From Sphingobacterium bovisgrunnientis (GTDB lineage: Bacteria > Bacteroidota > Bacteroidia > Sphingobacteriales > Sphingobacteriaceae): a stretch of 64,000 bases of DNA. A model generated the notes under the pieces. The model ran no database searches and had not been told where the DNA came from. It was given only the letters and a program-made list of their open reading frames with translations. This document shows positions 1 through 7,672 of this stretch, one piece after another (the first letter of the stretch is position 1; every line of letters begins with the position of its first letter). The translations under genes were made by a program, and so were the position numbers. The stretch is taken from the NCBI RefSeq assembly GCF_009829085.1, contig NZ_WUQY01000008.1:1-64000 (forward strand). Direction: 5' to 3'.

Positions 1-14
1 TTCCGTCGGGACTG

Positions 15-45
15 CAAAGGTAGAAACTTTATTTTAATCCGCAAA
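15..45 (-). promoter_or_regulatory. Leftward promoter P1, rRNA-operon type
   Basis: Read on the minus strand, this is TTTG, 19 bp, TACCTTTG followed by CAGTCCC, a full match to the Bacteroidota housekeeping promoter. It fires out of the left edge of the window. The strong elements, the second promoter just upstream and the TTTGCAGTCCC start region resemble leaders of rRNA operons in this phylum. The rRNA identity is an inference, because the transcribed gene lies outside the window. Confidence 0.7.
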
Positions 46-155
46 TTTTATTTGAAGATTTTTTCTTTTTTGTTTTTTACCGATTTCTCAGTTTAAACTG
101 TCTCTAACCTCGTATTTCATGTTCCGAAGAACCGTTACTCCCTTGCGGAGTGGTG

Positions 156-187
156 CAAAGATAGCAACATTCCTACCGTAATTCAAA
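156..187 (-). promoter_or_regulatory. Leftward promoter P2, in tandem with P1
   Basis: On the minus strand, TTTG, 20 bp, TATCTTTG followed by CACC. It points the same way as P1, about 140 bp upstream of it. The rest of this gene-free end of the window (1-255) shows no other feature. Confidence 0.65.
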
Positions 188-255
188 GCTTTAGTGCGAA
201 TTCTTTTTCCAATTTGAGTTAAGTCGCTGGAAGATTGAGGGATAAAGTTTATTTA

Positions 256-2907
256 TTATTCAACAACAATCTCTGCTTCCTTTCTTAATATCCGCCCCTG
301 CAAATCTATACCCTCCAAAATCAAAAAATACTTACCTTTTGAATCAGAAGTAAAGAATTCAAAACTTGCTTTTCCGCTTGCATCGGTTACTATAGCAGGC
401 TCCCAATGAATAGTAGAACGCAAATCTGTATTATACTTTAATGCCTCATCCACATCATACGCGGGTTTATAGAAGGTCTTCTGTAATTGAAACCCTTGCG
501 GCTGAACAGTAAGGATACCTCGAGGCACATAATTATTTAATGCTGATGAACCTCGTTTTGAAGTTATAACAATTAAACCGTTTGCTCCATTAGACCCATA
601 AATCGTCGTGTAATTAGCATTACGGAGCACCTCAATACTCTCTATATCCATTACATTGACCATTGATAAGTTATCTCCCTCGATATACATACCATCCAAA
701 ACAACCTGCATTGGCTGATTTCCACGTGTATTGTATGGTATACCCGATTGAAAATAAACACCCACCAAACGACCAGCTAGACATATTTCTAAAGATGGAC
801 ATGTAGACAAATCTTCTGCCGATAAAATTTGATCCGCATTACCAGGACCATTAAGGTTACTGGAATAATCCGGAGCCTTTGAGCGTTGCCTTGTCACCAC
901 TACTTCATCTATCTGTATAGCCTTTTCTTTAATCCCCAAACGTTCTAATTCTGCAAAAAATTCTTTGGATGATTTGAGATTTTCTAGATACTTACTATTA
1001 ATGTCCCACAATGTCTCAGACGAATTGTATGTATTGCCTATTTCAAAAGGCACATCCTTATTAACTGTAATATCAATATTATTTTTGCCTTTCGCTGCAT
1101 CCTTAGCTGTAACTAGAAACTTGACGCTATCTGGAAAAAGTAAATTATCAAATTCAAAATAACCTTCTTCATTAGATATAGTGTCTATGTAATCTAAAAA
1201 GTTCTTCGTTGAAATCAATTGTACCTTAGCATTCGGCTCCGGCTTACTTCGTCCAATCTTCTTCGTGTAACCTGATATTTTCAGACTCTTCTCCGGTTGA
1301 TATTTTGTCTTCACATCTAATCCTATAGCACTCCAATCAATATTTCTCCAACCTTGAGTTAACAGAAGATGATCTAATTCGATAGTTTTAACAGTGCCAT
1401 CTTCATTGAAATAAAAATTTGGATTCTCGATATGACCTTTTATATCATTGCTTAATAAAAGAGAAGAAAGGATGTTTGCCTCTTGCGTGAGTGAAGTATT
1501 AGCTTTACTCAAATCCATTACAGAAGCAGAATAAGCACCCATTCCAGTTGAATCCGCACCATCCCCTACTTGTATTTCTACTTGAACTTTTTCGCGCACG
1601 CCAAAAACAGGTTTATTAAACAAAATCTTATTTTTTAAGAATGAACTTGCTTGATGATGATATATCGGTCGCTCAATAATAGGCTGGAACTGATTATTTA
1701 AAATGCTTATGGTCATCACCCCCGTGGCTAACTTTTCCTTATCCACAGTAAACACCAATTCTTCTTTATTCAATTTTGATTTGGACACAAACAAAACTTC
1801 GCCCAAATGATGCACGACAAAATACACATCCGAATTGTCCTGCAAATCAGCACTAACATTAAGCTGAGTAAAAAGCCTATTTTCATTTAAATTATTCACC
1901 GACAAAGAAAAGCCACTATCGTGAACTGGAGGTGCTTCGATAGTAACCTTAGTGCCATCTGGATAAATAGCGTAAGTTTCCAAAGGCGTATTATCATTCA
2001 AAAAAACAGATATTGCTCCCATCCCCAACATATTCGTTTCAAAAATACCGAGCGTATCCGTACCTTGTTTTATAAGTACATTTGACTGAATACCTAAACC
2101 TTGGCTATTTATGCTTTTGGCAGCAATGGTATTCACCCTACCTTTCACCAATTTTCCGCCTTCGGGAAAAAGCCTAGTGATAGGCAATTGCTGTGGATCA
2201 ACAGTTCTTATAATCTTATTAACTACATTTTTGTCTATATTCTCGAATCGAAGTTTTAGAATTGGGTTAATAAATTTATTATTCACAGAAATTTCTACAA
2301 TCCCTTCCTCAGAGGAGGTCTGCGATTTCTTCTCTACAATTTTATCGCCTTCAGATATTGTATACGAAATACGTTTTTTCGCAATCGGCAACCCCGTCAC
2401 ACTGCTAAGATTGATTTTATATAAAACATCTTTCTCACGATTTTCGAATACGGTATGCGTGATTACATTATCTGATCTTCCATTATATATTGGAATCTTT
2501 TTATCAAAGAAATAATCCTCGCCCGCATTTTTCATCCAATTCGTGTAAGCACGAACACGGTAAACGCCTTCTGTAATGGTATCAGAAAGCGTAAAGTCTC
2601 CGACTCCAATTCCCATAGGTGTTGAAATAGTCACACGTTGTACAATTTCATTAGCAGGAGAAATTAGCTCGGCGTATAAAATTCCGCTCAAACTCGAGAA
2701 TAGATTAGCAGAACCGATAGTGGAATACGACTTGAAGAAAATATTTTCACCTGCGGAATAAACAGGTTTGTCAGTATGTAGGTAAACTTTTTCCTGCGCA
2801 TTGCTAAGACTATGGTCTTGAAGCTTCTCTAAAAATTGTTGAATATCTTGACCCTGAGCGGACGAAAAAAGAAAAAGAAAAAATACTATAAAAAGCTTAC
2901 AGTTCAT
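256..2907 (-). CDS. Exported protein with MG2-like region and TonB plug domain, no barrel
   Basis: 883 residues starting with a signal peptide (hydrophobic residues 4-18, then AQGQ). The N-terminal part begins with the phrase 'KVYLHTDKPVYSAGENIFF', typical of macroglobulin MG2-like domains of Bacteroidota surface proteins. A carboxypeptidase-regulatory-like segment lies near 545-615. A TonB plug-like domain follows near 665-790 ('IDEVVVT', then 'VVLDGMYIEG', 'IESIEVLRNANYTTIYGSNG'). The chain ends about 90 residues later, so there is no room for the usual 22-strand barrel. Such proteins are known in this phylum, often annotated as TonB receptor plug or carboxypeptidase-like proteins. They are probably outer-membrane or periplasmic, but the substrate is unknown. 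It is a monocistronic unit divergent from purD. Confidence 0.8.
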   Translation of the reverse strand: MNCKLFIVFFLFLFSSAQGQDIQQFLEKLQDHSLSNAQEKVYLHTDKPVYSAGENIFFKSYSTIGSANLFSSLSGILYAELISPANEIVQRVTISTPMGIGVGDFTLSDTITEGVYRVRAYTNWMKNAGEDYFFDKKIPIYNGRSDNVITHTVFENREKDVLYKINLSSVTGLPIAKKRISYTISEGDKIVEKKSQTSSEEGIVEISVNNKFINPILKLRFENIDKNVVNKIIRTVDPQQLPITRLFPEGGKLVKGRVNTIAAKSINSQGLGIQSNVLIKQGTDTLGIFETNMLGMGAISVFLNDNTPLETYAIYPDGTKVTIEAPPVHDSGFSLSVNNLNENRLFTQLNVSADLQDNSDVYFVVHHLGEVLFVSKSKLNKEELVFTVDKEKLATGVMTISILNNQFQPIIERPIYHHQASSFLKNKILFNKPVFGVREKVQVEIQVGDGADSTGMGAYSASVMDLSKANTSLTQEANILSSLLLSNDIKGHIENPNFYFNEDGTVKTIELDHLLLTQGWRNIDWSAIGLDVKTKYQPEKSLKISGYTKKIGRSKPEPNAKVQLISTKNFLDYIDTISNEEGYFEFDNLLFPDSVKFLVTAKDAAKGKNNIDITVNKDVPFEIGNTYNSSETLWDINSKYLENLKSSKEFFAELERLGIKEKAIQIDEVVVTRQRSKAPDYSSNLNGPGNADQILSAEDLSTCPSLEICLAGRLVGVYFQSGIPYNTRGNQPMQVVLDGMYIEGDNLSMVNVMDIESIEVLRNANYTTIYGSNGANGLIVITSKRGSSALNNYVPRGILTVQPQGFQLQKTFYKPAYDVDEALKYNTDLRSTIHWEPAIVTDASGKASFEFFTSDSKGKYFLILEGIDLQGRILRKEAEIVVE

Positions 2908-3000
2908 ATCTAGCTTATAATTAGAAGTCTAAAGATATTTTATTTTTTCGAAAAATTAGGTTAAACAGAGTTTAAAATTTAAGATTATCCTGTGAGATTG

Positions 3001-3008
3001 TATATTTG
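3001..3008 (+). promoter_or_regulatory. purD promoter -7 element
   Basis: TATATTTG with TTTA 19 bp upstream. It ends four bases before the purD ATG at 3013, so the transcript would start at or next to the start codon. It also lies inside any ORF begun at the upstream GTG (2992), which rules that start out. Confidence 0.6.
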
Positions 3009-3012
3009 TAGT

Positions 3013-4287
3013 ATGAACATCTTAATCGTTGGATCGGGCGGTCGTGAATCTGCCTTTGCTTATAAAATAGCGCAAAGCCCTAAATTAACTAATCTTTATA
3101 TTGCTCCTGGAAACGCAGGAACTGAACAATACGGAAAAAATGTAGACCTAAAAGTTACAGATTTTGAAGGCATTGCATCATTTGCTTTGCAAAACAATAT
3201 TGAAATCATCCTTGTCGGTCCAGAAGAGCCTTTGGTTAAGGGTATTCATGACTATTTTTTAGGTAGAGAAGATATCAAACATATTGCTATTATAGGCCCT
3301 CAACAATTAGGTGCACAGCTAGAAGGATCTAAAGATTTTTCTAAAGAATTTATGTTTAGACATAATATCCCTACCGCAGCCTACAAATCTTTCAATCAAT
3401 CTAACTTGGAAGAAGGTCTAGCGTATTTAGAAACACAAAAACTTCCAATCGTACTAAAAGCTGATGGTTTAGCTGCTGGTAAAGGTGTTTTGATTTGCGA
3501 AACATTGGAAGATGCCAAAGCAGAATTGAAGGCAATGATTGCTGACGCAAAATTTGGTGCAGCAAGTAGTGTTGTTGTAATTGAAGAATTCTTAAAAGGT
3601 ATTGAATTATCCGTTTTCGTGCTTACTGACGGCGATTCATATAAAGTTCTTCCTTCAGCTAAAGATTACAAACGTATTGGCGAAGGTGACACAGGCTTAA
3701 ATACGGGTGGTATGGGCTCGATCTCCCCAGTCCCATTTGCAAATGAGGAATTCTTATCCAAAGTAGAAGAACGTATCATCAAACCAACGGTTGAAGGTTT
3801 GAAAAAGGACAACATCCCATATAAAGGATTTATTTTCATTGGTTTAATGAATATAGATGGCGAACCGTTTGTTATCGAATACAATGTACGCATGGGTGAC
3901 CCAGAAACAGAATCGGTGTTACCTCGTATTGAATCAGATTTAGTTGATCTTTTAGAAGGAGTTGCTAATGGTGATTTAGCGAATAGATCGTATACAGTGA
4001 GTCCAAAAACTGCTGTAACAGTTATGCTTGTATCTGGTGGCTATCCTGGAGATTACGAATCAGGCAAAGTGATTTCAAACATTGAAAATGTAAAAGAATC
4101 TATTGTTTTTCATGCTGGTACAAAAGAAGTAAATGGTGAAGTATTAACTGCTGGCGGTCGCGTAATCGCAGTTACTACGATGCAAGATGATTTATTTTCG
4201 GCACTTCAACAAGCTACCGCAGATGCTGGACGCATATTTTTCCAAGGAAAATACTTCCGTACAGACATCGGCTTTGACTTGATTTAA
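3013..4287 (+). CDS. purD: Phosphoribosylamine-glycine ligase (GARS)
   Basis: PurD joins phosphoribosylamine and glycine with ATP to make GAR, the second step of de novo purine synthesis, in the cytoplasm. The 424-residue product starts 'MNILIVGSGGRES', the family N-terminus. It has the ATP-grasp signature 'KADGLAAGKG' near residue 150 and 'NVRMGDPETESVLPR' in the C-terminal third. Length is normal for the family. I chose the ATG at 3013 over the GTG at 2992 because the family starts there and because a promoter -7 element occupies 3001-3008. It stands alone between a divergent surface-protein gene and tRNA-Glu. Confidence 0.97.
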   Translation: MNILIVGSGGRESAFAYKIAQSPKLTNLYIAPGNAGTEQYGKNVDLKVTDFEGIASFALQNNIEIILVGPEEPLVKGIHDYFLGREDIKHIAIIGPQQLGAQLEGSKDFSKEFMFRHNIPTAAYKSFNQSNLEEGLAYLETQKLPIVLKADGLAAGKGVLICETLEDAKAELKAMIADAKFGAASSVVVIEEFLKGIELSVFVLTDGDSYKVLPSAKDYKRIGEGDTGLNTGGMGSISPVPFANEEFLSKVEERIIKPTVEGLKKDNIPYKGFIFIGLMNIDGEPFVIEYNVRMGDPETESVLPRIESDLVDLLEGVANGDLANRSYTVSPKTAVTVMLVSGGYPGDYESGKVISNIENVKESIVFHAGTKEVNGEVLTAGGRVIAVTTMQDDLFSALQQATADAGRIFFQGKYFRTDIGFDLI

Positions 4288-4336
4288 AAATATTAATTTC
4301 AAAATCAGCGGCTTATAAAAAAGTAGCTAAAAATAT

Positions 4337-4377
4337 TTTGATGATGCAAATTATGCCCTTATATTTGCATCATCAAA
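4337..4377 (+). promoter_or_regulatory. tRNA-Glu promoter inside a 15-bp perfect inverted repeat
   Basis: TTTG (4337-4340), 19 bp, TATATTTG (4360-4367) is a canonical promoter just upstream of the tRNA. Both elements sit in the arms of a perfect inverted repeat: TTTGATGATGCAAAT at 4337-4351 and ATTTGCATCATCAAA at 4363-4377, with an 11-nt centre. It could be an operator or a cruciform. No T-tract follows, so it is not a terminator for purD. Confidence 0.75.
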
Positions 4378-4385
4378 TCCGATAA

Positions 4386-4457
4386 GGCCCGTTCGTCTAG
4401 GGGTTAGGACGCCAGATTTTCATTCTGGAAACAGGGGTTCGATTCCCCTACGGGCTA
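4386..4457 (+). tRNA. tRNA-Glu (anticodon UUC)
   Basis: 72 nt that fold as a cloverleaf. The acceptor stem GGCCCGT pairs with ACGGGCT, with one G-U pair at the end. The anticodon stem CCAGA/TCTGG holds the loop TTTTCAT with anticodon TTC. The T arm is CAGGG GTTCGAT TCCCCTA-like, and the discriminator is A4457. CCA is not encoded. Its 3' end serves as an integration site: the last 16 bases plus one more base recur at 10903-10919. Confidence 0.95.
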
Positions 4458-4458
4458 C
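4442..4458 (+). repeat. attL-like direct repeat (tRNA-Glu 3' end)
   Basis: Seventeen bases identical to 10903-10919. They cover part of the T arm, the 3' acceptor strand and the discriminator of tRNA-Glu, so integration keeps the tRNA intact. Confidence 0.85.
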
Positions 4459-4481
4459 TGATCTTCAGATCAAAACATACA

Positions 4482-4517
4482 AAAGCTTGCAAATCAAATG
4501 ATTGCAGGCTTTTTTGT
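4482..4517 (+). terminator. Terminator supplied by the island end
   Basis: An imperfect hairpin of AAGC-TGCAA-TCA type against TGATTGCAGGCTT, followed by TTTTTTG. It now ends the tRNA-Glu transcript in place of the original terminator at 10922-10950. Confidence 0.7.
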
Positions 4518-4548
4518 TTTTCAGTATTTACAAATACTTTCAACTATT

Positions 4549-4581
4549 CCGGATCATGTACAAAGCCGGATCATGTACAAA
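4549..4581. repeat. Tandem 16-nt repeat, possible insertion-sequence end
   Basis: CCGGATCATGTACAAA occurs twice with a period of 17 (4549-4564 and 4566-4581), and GGATCAT recurs at about 4607. It lies immediately downstream of the transposase remnant, so it may be the terminal part of that element. No matching inverted copy was found on the other side. Confidence 0.5.
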
Positions 4582-4608
4582 ACCTGTGGAGTAGATGAAA
4601 AATAAGGA

Positions 4609-4995
4609 TCATCCAAAGTTTGGGGACTCAGCTGATGCATTTGTACTTCTGTTATCGAAGTAATGAAGTATTTCAGGATGATGTGCTGCTATCGACTTTG
4701 CTACACTCTCAAAAGAGATGATGCCCGCATTCTCTACTTTATTATGCCATAAACCCAACTTGGTAAAGGCAAGTGTTTTGTCTTTGCATTTGGTAAAAAT
4801 ATCTCCTAAAGCAATCCCTAAATCATATGCTTGTCTTAGCTTTGGAAAGCGAATAAACAATAACTCTGCACGATGTTTTTGACTTTCTGTCCACCGGCTT
4901 GGATGCTTGAATAACAGATGTCTAGATCTAGCCAATAGCTGCTTGATGGTATCCCCATTGGATAATACTTCTGGCTCATAAGAAAGACCTTGCTT
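4609..4995 (-). pseudogene. C-terminal transposase fragment (ISL3-like), fused to hsdR remnant
   Basis: About 125 residues in frame with the end of the hsdR fragment. 'LLARSRHLLFK', 'WTESQKHRAELLF', 'FTKLGLWHNKVE' and 'LHYFDNRSTNASAES' match the C-terminal region of ISL3-like DDE transposases common in Bacteroidota. In intact copies NASAES is followed by a conserved FNAKIK stretch. Here it runs into PNFG and stops, so the end has also been deleted. The junction with HsdR is estimated near 4995 (around residues 146-150 of the fused frame). No intact copy of the element is in the window. The family name is from memory of motifs. Confidence 0.7.
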
Positions 4996-5804
4996 TCTTA
5001 GAATAAAGCCTAAGCGTTCTCTACTAAACAACGACGCTAATATTCTATGAGTGGGTCCATAAGGCTGCTTGTTCGTTTTAAATTCTGGACTGTGTTTTAT
5101 AACCAATAGGTTATTATCCTTTAGGACGAAGTTTTCCTGATCTTCAGATAGGTTGATCAACTCTTGTTTAACGGGATAGTCTACATCTTCTCTGAAATAA
5201 AAAAAATGCAAACCAGCATAAGCAGAGGTAGCGTAGAAAGCACCAAACACAGGTTCGACAATGCCATCTTCATATTCCATATTATTAGAAAAGACCATTA
5301 ACTGAGTGATATTGGCAAATTTTCTAAAATGTTTCTGCTTAAATCGGTTATTGATCCGTCTGCGTTCTGCTAAAACCCCTTCTTTGTTAAGAGGTTTCTT
5401 GACTTCAACAAAAGCTAAAGGCATTCCATTGATCAAAACCGTATGTCAGGACGAAACTCTTCGTCACCACTTTTACAGATTAATTCCGTAGTGACATGAA
5501 AGCTATTGTTAATGAAATTCTTAAAGTCAATTAGCTTAACACCAGAAGTTGCAGTCAGGCGCTGATAAAACTTTTCACCGATATCTTCATAGTCTAATTC
5601 TAAGCTTATTTCATCCAACAAGCGTTTAAGATCTTCTAAAGCTACATCAGGGTTAATGCGTAGAAGACTTTCTAAAAATATGTCTTCAAATATATTACTA
5701 TCTGATCGTCTAATTTGCTCTCGTAAAGGGATATACGTGTACCCCAAGCGCATTAGATGTAATAACGCAGGAATCTTTACACGTGAATTTTCGATAAATG
5801 CCAT
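4995..5804 (-). pseudogene. Type I restriction HsdR N-terminal remnant with frameshift
   Basis: This is the N-terminal PD-(D/E)xK nuclease domain of a type I restriction subunit, which normally exceeds 900 residues. The first piece (5804-5433) ends 'EEFRPDIRF' at a stop. The second piece resumes as 'INGMPLAFVEVKKP' in another frame. Restoring one A near 5446 gives FRPDITVLINGMPLAFVEVKKP-type sequence (D then ExK), so one base was lost. The second piece reaches 'SLFSRERLGFIL', then becomes transposase. The helicase and the rest are absent, and no hsdM or hsdS is present. Its ATG overlaps the abiEii stop (TAATG), which indicates a former abiEi-abiEii-hsdR operon. The protein cannot be functional. 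Confidence 0.85.
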
Positions 5805-6670
5805 TATATCGATTCGAAGATCTGATCAAACAATAATTTCAAGTCCTTTTGTATCTCGTCAAAAGGAGGTAGTTTTTTCGTAGAGATTTGATGCCCCAAA
5901 CTTGTTTTCCATGCTCGTTTCACCGTGTTTTCACTCCGAGCGTTAAGTAACTGTTCTACTCCTGTAAATTCAAGTCCTTTAAATGCCATTTTCGCTAAGA
6001 AAGCCTCCTTAATCTCCGCCCAATTGAGATCGCTTACATATTTGGATAAATACCATATATCGTAATAGTCACGAGGTGCTGTATAGGAACGTTGGATCAA
6101 AGCTCTTAACTTTTCAGACAGCACTTCTCTCATATCGTAACAAGCAATTGCGTCTACTGCAGGACTCAACCCATCTGAATAATCATGATAGACCGTTTTC
6201 AAAGTCGGTTCGAACAACATCTTCTCGTATAGAATAATTTCAATCTTAATAGACGTATTCCATCGGACTGGATCTGGCGGAATTTGATCCTTGGAATGAT
6301 CGGCTCCCCAAAACTTGACAACGGCAGCATATCCAGTAGGCATATCATTGTGACGAAGATTGGTCAGCTTTTCCAAATGTAATTGCATTCCGGTACGTTC
6401 TTGTACTAATGACATGATTTGCTGCAGTAAATCTTTATCCAATTGAAAATCTGGATTAATGGATGTAAAATCTAAATCTTCTGAAAAACGATAATCCGGG
6501 ATATAACATTTTCGTAAACATGTTCCTCCTTTGAATATTAACGCTTCTCTACAGGAATCTATCGAAAATATAGCATCGACAAAATGACCCAATACCCAAT
6601 CCTTGTCAATGGTACTTCTGGACACTTCGTGTTCCAACGCTTTTTTTTCTATTTCCTTTTTCAGTATCAT
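5804..6670 (-). CDS. abiEii: AbiEii-family nucleotidyltransferase toxin
   Basis: 288 residues of the AbiEii/AbiGii type. Characterised AbiEii proteins are type IV toxin-antitoxin toxins that bind GTP and give bacteriostatic phage defence by abortive infection. Motif I is visible as 'GGTCLRK' (48-54), motif II as 'SEDLDF' (63-68), a 'IKIEIIL' strand at about 141-147, 'EVLSEKLRA' (182-190) and 'PRDYYDIWYL' (199-208). All look intact. It directly follows the antitoxin gene with no gap, and its stop overlaps the start of the dead hsdR fragment. It is probably a working toxin left inside a decayed type I restriction locus. Activity is inferred from motif integrity only. Confidence 0.9.
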   Translation of the reverse strand: MILKKEIEKKALEHEVSRSTIDKDWVLGHFVDAIFSIDSCREALIFKGGTCLRKCYIPDYRFSEDLDFTSINPDFQLDKDLLQQIMSLVQERTGMQLHLEKLTNLRHNDMPTGYAAVVKFWGADHSKDQIPPDPVRWNTSIKIEIILYEKMLFEPTLKTVYHDYSDGLSPAVDAIACYDMREVLSEKLRALIQRSYTAPRDYYDIWYLSKYVSDLNWAEIKEAFLAKMAFKGLEFTGVEQLLNARSENTVKRAWKTSLGHQISTKKLPPFDEIQKDLKLLFDQIFESI

Positions 6671-7471
6671 TTAGTATTGTTTATTGGATATGTCTAACAA
6701 TTCTTCCCGGCTGATATTTAACCTTAATCGCCATTCCGAAACAAATTCACCTTCTTCCAATCCCTGGGGATCAAACAAGTTGTATCTATTATTTACCTGT
6801 TTCTTGGCAAAATCTATAAAAGGTTCCATACCTGTGATTTGGAGAAGTTCGACCAAGTAGCCAATTCGTTTGGTAACCGCTATATTATTAATAGCCTGGC
6901 AATATTCGACTAATTTATTTGATTGCAATTTCGCTTGTCCGACGGCTCTGATCAGTTCCGCGTAGCCCCCGGAATGTTGAGGTAAATCAAAGCAATCTAC
7001 TATTGTTTTTTCTATATCAGTGATCGGGTACTGAAGATTACCATAACCATTGTGTATGATACCCAGTTTTTTATTGGGCGCAATCTTGACGAATTTATAA
7101 GAAGTACCTAGAATTGATTTGTCATATTTTTTATGTGTAGTTTGAATAAAGACAGTATTAGAAAACTGTTCCGTCAACCCATGTAAATTCAATGCAGACC
7201 AATACCCAATAGCACTGTTGTCTGCGATGAAAGTCCCTATGACATATTCATCCCTAAAACCTTGTTTGCAAAATTTGCCCTTCTCAATCCGTACAAGCAG
7301 TTCCTTGTCTACCAGATTTTCTAAGATTTCACTTAAGTTGTCAAACTTTTGCCCCAATAACTGTTCGATTTCGGTAAATTTGAATAGCTGAATTTCATAG
7401 TCATCCAGCAACTTCAAGAACTCGAGTTGGGTTTTAGTGAGGTTTTCTGATATATAAACGCTGTCTGCCAT
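6671..7471 (-). CDS. abiEi: AbiEi-family antitoxin / transcriptional repressor
   Basis: 266 residues. An N-terminal winged-helix-like segment (about 10-75) precedes an AbiEi-type C-terminal region. 'YVIGTFIADNSAIGYWSALNLHGL' and 'ITDIEKTIVDCFD' are family hallmarks. Characterised AbiEi proteins neutralise AbiEii and repress the operon by binding inverted repeats upstream. Here a perfect 14-bp inverted repeat lies 13-49 bp upstream of the start (7484-7520). It is the first gene of the abiEi-abiEii operon and its stop abuts the toxin ATG. The assignment rests on context as well as sequence, since AbiEi proteins diverge widely. Confidence 0.85.
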   Translation of the reverse strand: MADSVYISENLTKTQLEFLKLLDDYEIQLFKFTEIEQLLGQKFDNLSEILENLVDKELLVRIEKGKFCKQGFRDEYVIGTFIADNSAIGYWSALNLHGLTEQFSNTVFIQTTHKKYDKSILGTSYKFVKIAPNKKLGIIHNGYGNLQYPITDIEKTIVDCFDLPQHSGGYAELIRAVGQAKLQSNKLVEYCQAINNIAVTKRIGYLVELLQITGMEPFIDFAKKQVNNRYNLFDPQGLEEGEFVSEWRLRLNISREELLDISNKQY

Positions 7472-7483
7472 ATTACCTTTTGT

Positions 7484-7520
7484 GGAACGATAAGACCTAA
7501 AAATTGGGTCTTATCGTTCC
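7484..7520 (-). promoter_or_regulatory. Operator-like perfect inverted repeat upstream of abiEi
   Basis: GGAACGATAAGACC (7484-7497) and GGTCTTATCGTTCC (7507-7520) are perfect complements separated by 9 nt. A promoter-like TTG, 20 bp, TATCTTTA (minus strand, 7529-7559) lies just upstream, so the repeat covers the expected transcription start. This fits the known autoregulation of AbiE systems by AbiEi. Repressor binding here is an inference. Confidence 0.8.
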
Positions 7521-7672
7521 TCGATTGGTAAAGATAAGGAACAATTATCCAAAAAGCAACGCTTAATATCATATCTCAATAGTCACTTTGAATAAACGAA
7601 AGTATTCCAGATTATTAATATTTTTAAGATGTATATTCTAATTCACTTATCTTAATACCAAAATAAAAACAA

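Noticed and set aside
2992..3012. GTG start giving a 431-residue PurD
   Set aside because: A promoter -7 element lies within this stretch, and family members start at the later ATG.
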